From positions 1 to 64,000 of the forward strand of contig CAVSWT010000007.1 in the NCBI GenBank assembly GCA_963731745.1: a DNA stretch of 64,000 nt, written 5' to 3'. Each line of letters begins with the position of its first letter. The stretch's first letter is position 1. The notes beneath the pieces are model-generated. The model was not told the DNA's origin. It made no database searches and was given only the letters and a program-made list of their open reading frames with translations. Source of the stretch: CAVSWT01 sp963731745 (lineage in GTDB: Bacteria; Bacteroidota; Ignavibacteria; Ignavibacteriales; Ignavibacteriaceae). Positions 35,116 to 44,903 of the stretch are shown here, in pieces. Both the position numbers and the translations under genes were made by a program.

Positions 35116-36664
35116 ATGTGCGAATTGAAAAAACTTGCTCTTCTTAGCGTATCTGACAAAACCAAAATAGTAGAATTAGCCAAATCTTTAATCGAATTAA
35201 ATTATGAAATAATAGCAACCGGCAATACAGCTAAAATGATTTCTCAGTCGAATTTAAAAGTAACAGAGATAAGTGACATTACAGGCTTCCCTGAAATTTT
35301 TGACGGGAGGGTGAAAACTCTTCATCCTAAAATTTTTGGTGGAATTCTTTTTAGAAGAGATAATGAATCTGATATTAAACAAGCTGATGAAAATAAAATA
35401 ATTCCAATTGATGTTGTTTGTGTTAATCTTTATCCATTTGTAAAAACTGCTGAAAATAAAAATTCAACTTTAGAAGATATAATTGAAAATATTGATATTG
35501 GCGGTCCAAGCTTAATTCGTGCAACCGCTAAAAATTTTCAATTCACTTCAATACTCACAAATCCAGATCAATATGATTCTTTTGTGGAAGAATTAAAAAA
35601 AGGTGAAGTAAGCTTAATAACCAGAAGAAAATTAGCAGTTGAAGCTTTTGCACATACAGCAAAATATGATACTAATATCGCGAATTTTTTAGAAGATAAA
35701 TTTGAACTGCCCAAAAATGATTTTAGAATTAATTATTCAAAAGAGCATACGCTTCGATACGGAGAAAATCCTCACCAGCAAGCAGTACTTTATGGAAATT
35801 TCAAATCTTATTTTGATGTTTTTCATGGCAAGGAATTATCATATAATAATATTTTAGATTTAGTTGCTGCTGTTGAATTAATAGAAGATATAAATAAAAA
35901 TATGTTTGCCGAAGGTAAGGGCTGTTGTGCAATTATAAAACATCAAAATCCAGCAGGAGCTGCGATAGGACATGATTCATATCGATGCTTATACTAAAGC
36001 ATTAAAATGTGATCCAGTTTCTTCTTTCGGTGGAATAGTTGCTTTTACTTCCACTGTTGATGAAAAGACAGCCGAAAAGTTGAATGAAATATTTTTAGAA
36101 GTTATTTCTGCTCCTGATTACACAGAAGGAGCATTAAAAATTTTAAGTAAGAAAAGAGACCGCAGATTATTGAAGCAATTGAAATCAGTTCTAGATGATA
36201 AAGTTTATTATAAAAATATTCCGGGCGGTGCAATAGTTCAAGATTCAGATCATGCATTTTTAGATAAAAGTGCAATTAAAAATGCAACTGATAAAAAACC
36301 AACTGAAGCTGAGTTGGAAGATTTGTATTTCGCATGGATTATTGCTAAACATACTAAATCAAATTCAATTGTGTTTGCAAAAGATAAAGTAACCTTAGGA
36401 GTTGGTGCCGGGCAAATGTCAAGATTAGATTCAGCAAAGATTGCAAATATGAAAGCAGAAGAACACGGATTAGATTTGAAAGGCTCTGTAGCAGCATCTG
36501 ATGCTTTCTTTCCATTCCCAGATACTTTGCTTAAGATAATTGAATACGGCGCTGTATCCGTAATTCAGCCGGGTGGTTCTGTTCGAGATAATGAAGTAAT
36601 TGATGCGGCAAATAATAAAAATATTTCAATGATTTTTACTGGTGTAAGACACTTTAAACACTGA
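35116..36664 (+). pseudogene. purH: AICAR transformylase/IMP cyclohydrolase, interrupted by one frameshift
   Basis: The bifunctional enzyme performs the last two steps of IMP synthesis. The IMP cyclohydrolase domain is intact (LLSVSDKTKIVELAKSL, GRVKTLHPKIFGGILFRRD). The transformylase domain begins with ENPHQQAVLYG and the catalytic KHQNPAGAAIG. Then the frame runs into a stop at about 35995. One surplus base near 35980 explains it: the next frame reads DAYTKALKCDPVSSFGGIVA and continues to DAFFPFPDTL and the C-terminus at 36664. Without the surplus base the product is 515 residues, the usual size. Because purH is normally essential in a purine-prototroph, a sequence error is a serious alternative to real loss. 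Confidence 0.92.
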
Positions 36665-36672
36665 GAGGTTTT

Positions 36673-37698
36673 ATGGGACTTTTTGATTTTTTCTCTGCGG
36701 ACATTGCCATTGATCTTGGCACTGCAAACACTCTAATTTATGTCAAAGGCAAGGGGATAGTTTTAAATGAACCTTCCATTGTAGCTTTCGATAAAAACAC
36801 TAAAAGAATAATCGCGCTTGGTAACAAAGCGAAAGAGATGCAGGGTAGAGAACATAAAGAGATTAGAGTTACGCGTCCGATGCGCGACGGTGTAATTGCA
36901 GACTTTGAAATTGCCGAAGGAATGATTAGAGCTTTCATCAAAAAAGTTAGAGCCGGAGCTTTATCTAGCAGAAGAGTTGTGGTTGCTGTTCCAAGCGGAG
37001 TAACAGAAGTTGAGAAAAGAGCAGTGCGTGACAGTGCAGAACATGCCGGTGCAAAAGAAGTTCACTTAATTGCAGAACCAATGGCTGCTGCAATAGGAAT
37101 TGGGATTGATGTTGAAGCTGCAGTTGGTAATATGATAATTGATATCGGCGGCGGAACTACCGAAATTGCAGTTATTGCTTTATCTGGAATTGTAAATGAA
37201 GAATCAATTCGTATTGCAGGCGATGAAATGAATTATGCCATAATGCAGTTCTTCAAAAAAAATCATAACATCTTAATTGGTGAAAGAACAGCAGAAGCAA
37301 TTAAATGTGAAGTTGGTTCAGCGGTTCCATTAAAAGAAGAAATTACAATTCAAGTTAAAGGTAGAGATTTAGTTGGCGGTATTCCTAAAACAACCGAAGT
37401 AAGTTCAGTAGAAATTAGGGAAGCATTAAACGAAGCAGTTGTTCAGATAGTTGATGCAGTCCGTCAATCCCTTGAACGAACTCCTCCCGAACTTTCAGCA
37501 GATATTTTGGATCGCGGTGTTATGTTAACCGGCGGCGGTGCGCTTCTAAAAGGCCTTGATGAACGAATCCGAATGGAAACAAATTTACCAGTACATGTAG
37601 CCGATGATCCTTTAACTGCAGTTGTTCGCGGTACCGGAAAAGTAATTGACAATTTGAATCACTATTCAAAAGTATTAATTCGTAACAGAAGATATTAA
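36673..37698 (+). CDS. mreB: Rod-shape determining actin homologue MreB
   Basis: The 341-residue protein is a bacterial actin. Nucleotide-binding motifs are visible: IAIDLGTANTLIYVKGKGIV (phosphate 1), MIIDIGGGTTEIAVIAL (phosphate 2) and VMLTGGGALLKGLDERI (adenosine). The connecting helix VTRPMRDGVIADFEIAEGMI is also present. MreB filaments at the inner membrane guide the elongation machinery for peptidoglycan. It opens the mreB-mreC-mreD-mrdA-rodA operon and overlaps the mreC start by one base. It lies only 8 bases after purH, with GAGAGG as the ribosome binding site. Confidence 0.97.
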   Translation: MGLFDFFSADIAIDLGTANTLIYVKGKGIVLNEPSIVAFDKNTKRIIALGNKAKEMQGREHKEIRVTRPMRDGVIADFEIAEGMIRAFIKKVRAGALSSRRVVVAVPSGVTEVEKRAVRDSAEHAGAKEVHLIAEPMAAAIGIGIDVEAAVGNMIIDIGGGTTEIAVIALSGIVNEESIRIAGDEMNYAIMQFFKKNHNILIGERTAEAIKCEVGSAVPLKEEITIQVKGRDLVGGIPKTTEVSSVEIREALNEAVVQIVDAVRQSLERTPPELSADILDRGVMLTGGGALLKGLDERIRMETNLPVHVADDPLTAVVRGTGKVIDNLNHYSKVLIRNRRY

Positions 37699-38531
37699 TG
37701 CTAAGATTTTTAACCCGCTTATGGGATAACTTTAAAGAATATTTAATCCTCATTGTTCTTTTAGTCATCAGTCTTCTTTTATTACCCCTTAATCAAAATT
37801 CTGAAATTAAAAAAGTTCGTGCCGTGGCTTTTGGAACCTTTGCTGCCGTTACTTCTGTAGTCACGGATTTAATCAGTACTTCCAGCTTGAAAAATGAAAA
37901 TGAAAGATTAAGAAAAATAAATGCCGAGCTAATGCTAAAAGTGAATATGCTTCGGAAGTTCGGTGTACAGAATAATGAATTAAAAAGCATGTTAAATTTT
38001 AAGGACTCAACTAAACTGCCATTGCTGCCTGCAGAGGTTGTTTCAAGATCATTAACAAAATCACAAAGCACTATAACGTTAAATGTCGGTTTACGAGATA
38101 GTGTTCAGCCCGGAATGCCTGTATTAAATGATCATGGGCTGGTTGGAATTATTCAAGCAGTTTCCGAAGACTATTCAATCGCTCGAACATTAATGAATAG
38201 GGATTTAAAAATTACAGTTAAAGATGAACGAAGCAGAGTTGATGCAATAATGAAATGGACCGGTGAAGATTTAGTGATGATTGATGTACCCAAAACATAC
38301 GATATTGAGCCTGGGGATAGAGTGGTTACATCAGAAATAAGTACATTAATTGCTAATCCCATAGCAGTTGGAGTTGTAAAAGAATTGTCAAAAGTAGAAA
38401 CAGGAATTTTTAATGAAGTGAAGATTATCCCTTTCGTCGATTTCACAACCATAGAAAATGTATTTGTTCTGCAAAAAATAGAGAGCAGGGAAAAGTTAAA
38501 TCTTGAACTAAATTTTTATAACCGTAAGTAA
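37698..38531 (+). CDS. mreC: Rod-shape determining protein MreC
   Basis: The 277-residue protein has one N-terminal membrane helix (YLILIVLLVISLLLLPL), then a coiled coil (about residues 60-100, SSLKNENERLRKINAELM). The periplasmic beta-barrel pair follows, with typical LPAEVVSRSLTKSQSTITLN and LNVGLRDSVQPGMPVLNDHG segments. MreC bridges MreB/RodZ and PBP2 and activates the elongasome. Its start overlaps the mreB stop (TAATG) and its stop is one base before mreD, so translation is coupled. Length and order are standard. Confidence 0.95.
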   Translation: MLRFLTRLWDNFKEYLILIVLLVISLLLLPLNQNSEIKKVRAVAFGTFAAVTSVVTDLISTSSLKNENERLRKINAELMLKVNMLRKFGVQNNELKSMLNFKDSTKLPLLPAEVVSRSLTKSQSTITLNVGLRDSVQPGMPVLNDHGLVGIIQAVSEDYSIARTLMNRDLKITVKDERSRVDAIMKWTGEDLVMIDVPKTYDIEPGDRVVTSEISTLIANPIAVGVVKELSKVETGIFNEVKIIPFVDFTTIENVFVLQKIESREKLNLELNFYNRK

Positions 38532-38532
38532 A

Positions 38533-39021
38533 ATGCGAATTCAATTCATTGTTTCACTCATTCTTTTTTTTCCTTTATTATTGATTCAAACCACTATTGT
38601 CCCGTTGATAGCTATTAATGGTGTTGTCCCTGACTTGATATTAATTCTACTTGTATTTTATTCTTTACGTTACGGACAGATTTACGGAACAGTTTTGGGC
38701 TTCGTTTATGGATTTCTTTTTGATATCATAACCGGTAGTTTATTGGGTAGTACAATGCTGGCTAAAACTCTTGCCGGTTTTGTAGCCGGATATTTTTATA
38801 ACGAAAACCAGCAGGAACAGACAGTTAAATCACTTTATTTTTGTTTGATAGTTTTGCTTTGCACAGTAATTGATTTGGTTGTTTATTCATTTTTTTCAAC
38901 GATAGATTTTAATTCGAATTTTTTATTTTTAATATTTGAACAAGGTATGCTGCCGGGTTTTTATACAGCAGCTTTAAGTTTGATTGTAGTAGTATTTTAT
39001 CCAAGGAGTAGATTTAGTTGA
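38533..39021 (+). CDS. mreD: Rod-shape determining protein MreD
   Basis: The 162-residue protein is very hydrophobic, with five or six membrane helices (FIVSLILFFPLLLIQTTIVP, GVVPDLILILLVFYSLRYG, IYGTVLGFVYGFLFDIITGS). The GFLFDIITGSLLGSTMLAKT stretch is characteristic of MreD. It is an integral component of the elongation complex, partner of MreC. Its TGA overlaps the TTG start of mrdA. Position and size leave little doubt. Confidence 0.93.
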   Translation: MRIQFIVSLILFFPLLLIQTTIVPLIAINGVVPDLILILLVFYSLRYGQIYGTVLGFVYGFLFDIITGSLLGSTMLAKTLAGFVAGYFYNENQQEQTVKSLYFCLIVLLCTVIDLVVYSFFSTIDFNSNFLFLIFEQGMLPGFYTAALSLIVVVFYPRSRFS

Positions 39022-40841
39022 GGACTGAGAATTTTGCATCTCCGCAAAGAAAATCAATTTTATATTTCATTATAGTTGGAATTTTTTCTCTGCTTGTTTT
39101 CCGATTATTTCAGATGCAGATAATTCAGCAGCACGTGTATGATGAAAAATCTGCAAACAACAGCATCAAAGCAATCGAGCAGACTCCGTTACGAGGAATA
39201 TTTTATGACCGTAATGGAGAAGTGATGGTTAATAATATCCCGGCTTACACTCTAAGAATCACTCCAGCTTATTATGATAAAAAACTTAATCCGATGCTGG
39301 AAGCTGTGCTTGATGCCGATTCAGGATATATTTCAAAAATCTTATTCAACAATAGAATATTTTCAAAATTTATTCCTATCAGAATTAAACGCGGCGTAGA
39401 TTTTAAAGTGATTTCCTGGTATGAAGAAAATTCGGAAAATCTACCTGGTGTGGACTACGTGGTTGAAATGCAAAGAGGATACCCTGATAATGTCATTGGA
39501 TCACATGTTTTCGGTTATACAAAAGAAATATCTCCTGCTATGCTGGAAAAAGATAAAGAGTATTACAGCCCGGGGGATTATGTAGGTTATACAGGAATTG
39601 AAAAAACATATGAGAATTTGCTGAGAGGTGAAAAAGGTTATAAATATGTTTTAGTTGATTCCAAAAGAAAAGAGATTGGCAGATATAAAAATGGAACCGA
39701 TGATAAACCATCTATTAAAGGTAAAGACCTGGTTTTATCTATAGATGCTGATGTTCAAAGAATTGCAGAAAAATCTTTTGGTGATTTTTCGGGTGCTGCT
39801 GTTGCAATGGATCCTGTTTCTGGTGAGGTACTTGCCTTAGTAAGTAAACCGGATTATGATCTGAATGAATTTTCGTATGTGACCTCCAGAGAGTTTTTAA
39901 CAAAGCTTTATAATGATCCTCAAAAGCCTTCGTATAACAGAGCAACAATGTCAATTAAACCCCCGGGTTCCACATTTAAGCCCATGGAAGGTATTGCTGC
40001 TTTGGACTTAGGAGTGATAAATGAAAATACCACAATTTTCTGTAACGGCGGATTTACTTTTGGAAGATTTTTTAAATGCCATGGTGGAGCGCACGGAGCA
40101 TTAACTGTGGTTCATGCAATCGAAAAATCATGTAACACTTTCTTCTATAATTTAATTTATAAAATCGGTTTGGATAGATGGTCAGATTACGCTCATAGAT
40201 TTGGATTTGCAGAAAAAACTGGTATCGATATTGGCGACGAATCGGCTGGACTAATTCCTAACAATAATTATTACGTTAAAAGGTATGGGGAAAATTGGCC
40301 TAGGAGCATAATGGCAAGTCTTGGAATAGGTCAAGGTGAAGTCAGTGTAACGCCAATACAGCTGGCAAAGTATGTTTCATTAATTGCAAACAATGGTAGA
40401 TCATATGTTCCGCATATTGTTAAAGGTTACATTGATGCGAAAACAAAAAAAATGATTCCGATTAATTTTCCTGAGGTTAAGGTTGATGTTAGTCAAAATG
40501 CTATAGAAACAGTAAAGCGTGGAATGTACTTAGTTGTTCAGGGAAACGGTACTGCTACTGGAATTAGAATGAAAGATATTGAGATTGCAGGTAAAACCGG
40601 AACAGCTCAAAATCCTCACGGCAAAGATCATGCAGTGTTCATATGTTTCGCTCCGTTTGAAAGTCCAAAAATTGCAATTGCTGTGGTTGTTGAAAATGCC
40701 GGATTTGGCGCAACGTATGCCGCTCCTATTGCTAAAAAAATGATTGAAGCATATTTGAAAAAAGATGAACTGAAAAAAGATGAAAAAGATTTAATTCCTA
40801 AGATCAACACTAAAGTGCTTGGAGCCTCTTTTGCGAATTGA
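39018..40841 (+). CDS. mrdA: Penicillin-binding protein 2 (elongation transpeptidase)
   Basis: The 607-residue class B PBP has an N-terminal membrane anchor (KSILYFIIVGIFSLLVFRLF), a pedestal domain (GIFYDRNGEVMVNNIPAYTL) and a C-terminal transpeptidase. Active-site motifs are all present: SxxK in KPPGSTFKPMEG, SxN in EKSCNTFFYN, and KTG in IAGKTGTAQNPHGKDH. It cross-links peptidoglycan during side-wall growth with RodA as the glycosyltransferase partner. The start is TTG at 39018, overlapping mreD. Its end overlaps the rodA start by 23 bases. Confidence 0.96.
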   Translation: MRTENFASPQRKSILYFIIVGIFSLLVFRLFQMQIIQQHVYDEKSANNSIKAIEQTPLRGIFYDRNGEVMVNNIPAYTLRITPAYYDKKLNPMLEAVLDADSGYISKILFNNRIFSKFIPIRIKRGVDFKVISWYEENSENLPGVDYVVEMQRGYPDNVIGSHVFGYTKEISPAMLEKDKEYYSPGDYVGYTGIEKTYENLLRGEKGYKYVLVDSKRKEIGRYKNGTDDKPSIKGKDLVLSIDADVQRIAEKSFGDFSGAAVAMDPVSGEVLALVSKPDYDLNEFSYVTSREFLTKLYNDPQKPSYNRATMSIKPPGSTFKPMEGIAALDLGVINENTTIFCNGGFTFGRFFKCHGGAHGALTVVHAIEKSCNTFFYNLIYKIGLDRWSDYAHRFGFAEKTGIDIGDESAGLIPNNNYYVKRYGENWPRSIMASLGIGQGEVSVTPIQLAKYVSLIANNGRSYVPHIVKGYIDAKTKKMIPINFPEVKVDVSQNAIETVKRGMYLVVQGNGTATGIRMKDIEIAGKTGTAQNPHGKDHAVFICFAPFESPKIAIAVVVENAGFGATYAAPIAKKMIEAYLKKDELKKDEKDLIPKINTKVLGASFAN

Positions 40842-42060
40842 TTATAAGATTCAGGATAAATTTGACTTTATTTTATTCTTCAGTGTTATTTTTTTAGTAG
40901 CGTTTGGCCTTGTAGCTATTTATAGTTCAACTTTAAATAATCCTTCCGCAAGTGGTAATTTTCAGAAACAAGTTGTTTGGGGTGTCGCGGCACTAATAAT
41001 TTTTTTAGTCACTTATTCCATACCAACAAATACTTTTAAAATTGTTGCCATTCCAAGTTACCTTATATCAATATCTTTTCTAGTAATTGTAATAGTTTTG
41101 GGGAGAAAAATATCGGGTGCTAAAAGTTGGTTGGATTTTGGTCCATTGGGTTTTCAACCTTCAGAGTTTGCTAAAATAGGAACCATTCTGGCACTAGCAT
41201 CATTCTTAAGCAGAAAAAATACCGATATTGATTCAATCAAAGATATTTTATTAGCTCTAGTTATTGGATGCATTCCAGTAGGATTAATTTTGTTAGAACC
41301 CGACATGGGTACAGCTATTGTATTCATGGGACTGATGTTAACAATGATTTTTTGGAAAGGCATCAGTCTATTTGGTTTGTTTATCGTATTGTCTCCTGGC
41401 TTTATCGCAATATCGTCCTTGTTTGGATTAGTTTATTTTATAATCGGATTGTTGTTAGTTATAGTTGGGCTAATAATTTTTAAGAAAGATATTTTTTTCA
41501 ATGGCTCCATACTTGCATTAAATCTTGGTGCTGGTTTTTTTGCAGATTATGTTTATCGTGCATTAAGCCCTCATCAGCAAAAAAGAATTCAATCATTTAT
41601 AAATCCAATGGCTGACCCACTTGGTTCTGGTTACAATGCAATTCAGGCTAAAGTCGCAATCGGTTCCGGAGGTTTTTGGGGGAAAGGTTTTTTAGCCGGA
41701 AACCAAACTCAGCTTCAATATATTCCTGAGCAATGGACAGATTTTATTTACTGCGTAATAGGGGAAGAATTCGGATTTGTTGGTTCAATTATAACTTTGA
41801 TATTATTTTTGACATTATTTATTAGAATTTTAAGAATTGCTACTTCTACCAAGGATGAATTTCTCAGTTTAATTGCAATCGGCGTACTTTCAGTTTATGT
41901 AATACATCTTTTAGTAAATGTAGGGATGACTGTTGGAGTTATGCCTGTAATCGGAATCCCATTGCCTTTTGTCAGTTATGGCGGAAGTTCACTTTTGGTT
42001 AATATGTTTATGCTCGGTGTTGTTGCTAATATATATAAAGCGAAAAAGAATTATAATTAA
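40819..42060 (+). CDS. rodA: Rod-shape determining SEDS glycosyltransferase RodA
   Basis: The 413-residue protein has about ten membrane helices. SEDS signatures are GAKSWLDFGPLGFQPSEFAK, LILLEPDMGTAIVFMG, GSGYNAIQAKVAIGSGGFWG and the C-terminal VIGIPLPFVSYGGSSLLVNM. RodA polymerises lipid II into glycan strands together with PBP2. The start is TTG at 40819, inside the end of mrdA; another in-frame TTG four codons later is possible. The central region has an inserted hydrophobic stretch (FGLFIVLSPGFIAISSLFGL) longer than in E. coli RodA. It ends the morphogenesis operon. Confidence 0.96.
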   Translation: MEPLLRIDYKIQDKFDFILFFSVIFLVAFGLVAIYSSTLNNPSASGNFQKQVVWGVAALIIFLVTYSIPTNTFKIVAIPSYLISISFLVIVIVLGRKISGAKSWLDFGPLGFQPSEFAKIGTILALASFLSRKNTDIDSIKDILLALVIGCIPVGLILLEPDMGTAIVFMGLMLTMIFWKGISLFGLFIVLSPGFIAISSLFGLVYFIIGLLLVIVGLIIFKKDIFFNGSILALNLGAGFFADYVYRALSPHQQKRIQSFINPMADPLGSGYNAIQAKVAIGSGGFWGKGFLAGNQTQLQYIPEQWTDFIYCVIGEEFGFVGSIITLILFLTLFIRILRIATSTKDEFLSLIAIGVLSVYVIHLLVNVGMTVGVMPVIGIPLPFVSYGGSSLLVNMFMLGVVANIYKAKKNYN

Positions 42061-42107
42061 ATATTTAAGTACCAATACAAATTAATTTCACTCAACAATT
42101 ACGAATT

Positions 42108-42917
42108 ATGACTGCATTAGAAAAACTTCAGCTAAAAAATAATCAAAAAAAATTTATTTGCGTTGGACTTGATACTGATATTGAAAAAATACCAGGGCAT
42201 TTAAAATCCCATATAAATCCAATTCTTGACTTCAACACTGAAATAATAAATGCAACAAAAGAATTTGCCGCAGCTTATAAATTCAATTTTGCATTTTATG
42301 AAAAAGACGGAACGCATGGTTTTCAAACTTTGCTTGATTCGATAAAACTTATACCGGAAGATATATTAATTATTGGTGATGCCAAACGCGGCGACATTGG
42401 TAATACATCTAAGATGTATGCAAAGGCAATATATGAACACTTTAAATGCGATGCCATAACAATCAATCCTTACATGGGCGAAGATTCAGTAATCCCTTTT
42501 TTAGATTTTCCTAATAAGTTGAATTTTATTTTAGCATTAACATCAAATCCGGGATCGAATGATTTTGAAAAACTAAGTCTATCTGATGGTTCATTTCTCT
42601 ATCAAAAGGTTATCGAAAAAGTTAACGGCTGGAATTCAAAAAAAAATTGCGGGATTGTTTTTGGTGCTACACAAGATAATGATTTGAAATTGAATCTTGA
42701 TATAATAGGTTCTCTTCCAATTTTACTTCCTGGAATTGGAGCTCAAGGCGGCAGCTTAGAACATGTAATAAAAATTTTGAAGAATAGAAACCCACTTAAT
42801 TTTTTAATAAATATTAGTCGCGGTATTATTTATAAAAGTAACGGAATTAATTTTGCATCGGCTGCAACTGGTGAAATATTAAACTATAATGAAAAAATTG
42901 TAGAATTATTTAAGTAA
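42108..42917 (+). CDS. pyrF: Orotidine 5'-phosphate decarboxylase (type 2)
   Basis: The 269-residue enzyme converts OMP to UMP, the last step of de novo pyrimidine synthesis. The catalytic Asp-Lys-Asp triad is visible in IIGDAKRGDIGNTSKMYAKA. FICVGLDTDIEKIPGH and LPGIGAQGG are the substrate loops. Length and sequence style are those of the type 2 (about 270 aa) branch found in Bacteroidota and actinobacteria, rather than the 230-aa E. coli type. It starts at ATG 42108, 47 bases after rodA. Confidence 0.93.
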   Translation: MTALEKLQLKNNQKKFICVGLDTDIEKIPGHLKSHINPILDFNTEIINATKEFAAAYKFNFAFYEKDGTHGFQTLLDSIKLIPEDILIIGDAKRGDIGNTSKMYAKAIYEHFKCDAITINPYMGEDSVIPFLDFPNKLNFILALTSNPGSNDFEKLSLSDGSFLYQKVIEKVNGWNSKKNCGIVFGATQDNDLKLNLDIIGSLPILLPGIGAQGGSLEHVIKILKNRNPLNFLINISRGIIYKSNGINFASAATGEILNYNEKIVELFK

Positions 42918-43021
42918 TTATCAAGTAGAAGAATCAATAATCTATATTATAGTTTTACTCTTTCAACAATTCTTCGTAATTTTTGACGGGCTTAATTAAG
43001 TCCTCTTAAAAGAGGTGGAAA

Positions 43022-43423
43022 TTGCGTGATGCTACAATCATAGAATCAAAAAAAAATCTTTTCAAAGGAGCTGACAAGAATACTCGAAAAGGGCTCTTTC
43101 CTGAAATTTATGATATTTCAGATTTAATTACAGACCACAGCCTTCCATTAATTAAATTTTTAGATATTGAAGATTCTCTCCATACACAACAAAAATTATT
43201 ACAAATTAAACTTCAGCTGCCAATTTTAGAATCTGACATTGATATATTTCTTTTCGTAAATAAAACGAAGCGTGATATGTACTACCAGATTTCCACGGAT
43301 ACTTGCTCTTTCAATAATATTTGCCTTGATGAAGGAAGAAATTTGATAGGAGTATTTTATAAAATTGGGGTTAGAAAATCTACTTCAATATTTCTTAATG
43401 TTTACTACGAACTAAAGGTGTGA
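43022..43423 (+). CDS. Hypothetical protein paired with the DUF2851 gene (133 aa)
   Basis: I do not recognise this protein. It has 133 residues, starts at TTG 43022 with a good AGAGGTGG ribosome binding site upstream, and has no signal peptide. The middle part is beta-rich (LLQIKLQLPILESDIDIFLF, RKSTSIFLNVYYELKV). It ends one base before the DUF2851 gene, so the two are translated together and probably cooperate. Codon use is like its neighbours. No function can be given. Confidence 0.6.
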   Translation: MRDATIIESKKNLFKGADKNTRKGLFPEIYDISDLITDHSLPLIKFLDIEDSLHTQQKLLQIKLQLPILESDIDIFLFVNKTKRDMYYQISTDTCSFNNICLDEGRNLIGVFYKIGVRKSTSIFLNVYYELKV

Positions 43424-43424
43424 T

Positions 43425-44900
43425 ATGAACAAGAAATCTAAGATCCATGAAAAATTTTTATATGAAATATGGAAGAAACAGAAATTTTCAAAAAATCTTT
43501 TAACCTCCGAAGATGAAAAAATAATAGTATTAGATTGTGGAATTCAAAATGAAGAACTCGGTGGACCAGATTTTAAAAATGCTAGAATAAAAATTGGAAA
43601 TATAACTTATGTGGGTGATGTGGAGATTGATACACAATATGCTGATTGGAAAACTCATGGACATAACATCGACAAAAAGTATAATAAAGTAATTTTGCAC
43701 ACGGTGTACAATACAGATATTCACTCGCATGTATATACTCAAGAGGGACGTAAAGTACATTCAGTTTCATTTCAAAACTTGTTAGAAAACAGCATTCAAA
43801 CTGAAATTGAAAAAGCAATTCTAACCGAAAGAGATGGTAGAATTAATAAAATGCCGTGTGATCAAGTTTCAGAGCTTTTAAGCGAAGATGAGAGAATTAA
43901 AATAATATTTGATTTTGGGATCGAACGATTTAAAAATAAAAGTCAAAAAATGTTTGAAAGACTCAAAGAGCTTAGCTATATAAAGGAAAGAAAACTTAAA
44001 GAACCTATAATTACATATGAACTGAATGAAGATTTTCATAATAGAAAATTTGAGATTGATGACTTTAAAGATCAAGTTATCTGGAATCAGCTTATGTATG
44101 AGCAAATTTTTGAAGCGCTTGGTTATTCTAAAAATAAAGAAATCATGTTGAAATTAGCCCGATCAGCAGATGTAAAATTTTTAAAACTTTTGGATGCAGG
44201 TGATTTTTTAAGAAATGCGGAGTCCGCTTTATTTAATATCGCCGGCTTGATGCCTGATGTTTATAATTTGCCTGATAGTGAAACCTCTGTTTACACGCGA
44301 GAATTATATGATTTGTGGAGCGGAATAAAACAAATTTATGATGGCAAAATTTATAATGCTGCTCAATGGCACTTCTTTAAATTAAGGCCTCAAAACTTTC
44401 CTACCATTAGAATCGCCGGCGGAGTAAGATTACTTGATCAAATTTTTCATCACAATTTTATTTATAATATTATTAAGCTATTTAAAAATGTTACGCCTTA
44501 TGGTAAGATTATAAATGAATTACGATCACTCGTCGTTGTTAAAGGCGAAGGATTTTGGAGTGAACATTTTATTTTTGATAAACCTTCGAAATCAAGAATA
44601 AATTATTTTATTGGTGTATCAAGAGCAGATGAAATTATTGTTAATGTAATTCTTCCTATAATTTCAGTTTACTTTGATATTTTCGGTATGAAAGATTTAG
44701 CTAAAAAGGTTACTAAAACTTATATTAATTATTATCAGCAGAGTGAAAATGGTTTAGTAAAAGAAGTTTGTGATGCATTAAAATTAAATGATGCTTGGAA
44801 AAGAACGGTCATGTATCAAGGAATGATAGAGATTTTCAGAAATTATTGTATAAAGAAAAAATGCCTTGAATGTGAAATAGGGAAGAAGGTTTTTGCGTAA
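43425..44900 (+). CDS. DUF2851 family protein (491 aa)
   Basis: The protein matches the DUF2851 family, which is widespread in Bacteroidota and related phyla. Its N-terminus is IHEKFLYEIWKKQKFSKNLL, followed by LDCGIQNEELGGPDFKNARI and GDVEIDTQYADWKTHGHNID, with YNKVILHTVYN after that. The GPDFxNA..I....GDVEIHxxxxDWxxHxHxxD..Y..V.LHVV pattern has conserved Asp/Glu and His residues suggestive of a metal-dependent nuclease-like fold, but no activity is established to my knowledge. The C-terminus has several cysteines (IKKKCLECEIGKKVF) that may bind metal. It follows the 133-aa gene with one base between and converges on the bifunctional-nuclease-type gene. Confidence 0.85.
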   Translation: MNKKSKIHEKFLYEIWKKQKFSKNLLTSEDEKIIVLDCGIQNEELGGPDFKNARIKIGNITYVGDVEIDTQYADWKTHGHNIDKKYNKVILHTVYNTDIHSHVYTQEGRKVHSVSFQNLLENSIQTEIEKAILTERDGRINKMPCDQVSELLSEDERIKIIFDFGIERFKNKSQKMFERLKELSYIKERKLKEPIITYELNEDFHNRKFEIDDFKDQVIWNQLMYEQIFEALGYSKNKEIMLKLARSADVKFLKLLDAGDFLRNAESALFNIAGLMPDVYNLPDSETSVYTRELYDLWSGIKQIYDGKIYNAAQWHFFKLRPQNFPTIRIAGGVRLLDQIFHHNFIYNIIKLFKNVTPYGKIINELRSLVVVKGEGFWSEHFIFDKPSKSRINYFIGVSRADEIIVNVILPIISVYFDIFGMKDLAKKVTKTYINYYQQSENGLVKEVCDALKLNDAWKRTVMYQGMIEIFRNYCIKKKCLECEIGKKVFA

Positions 44901-44903
44901 TCT

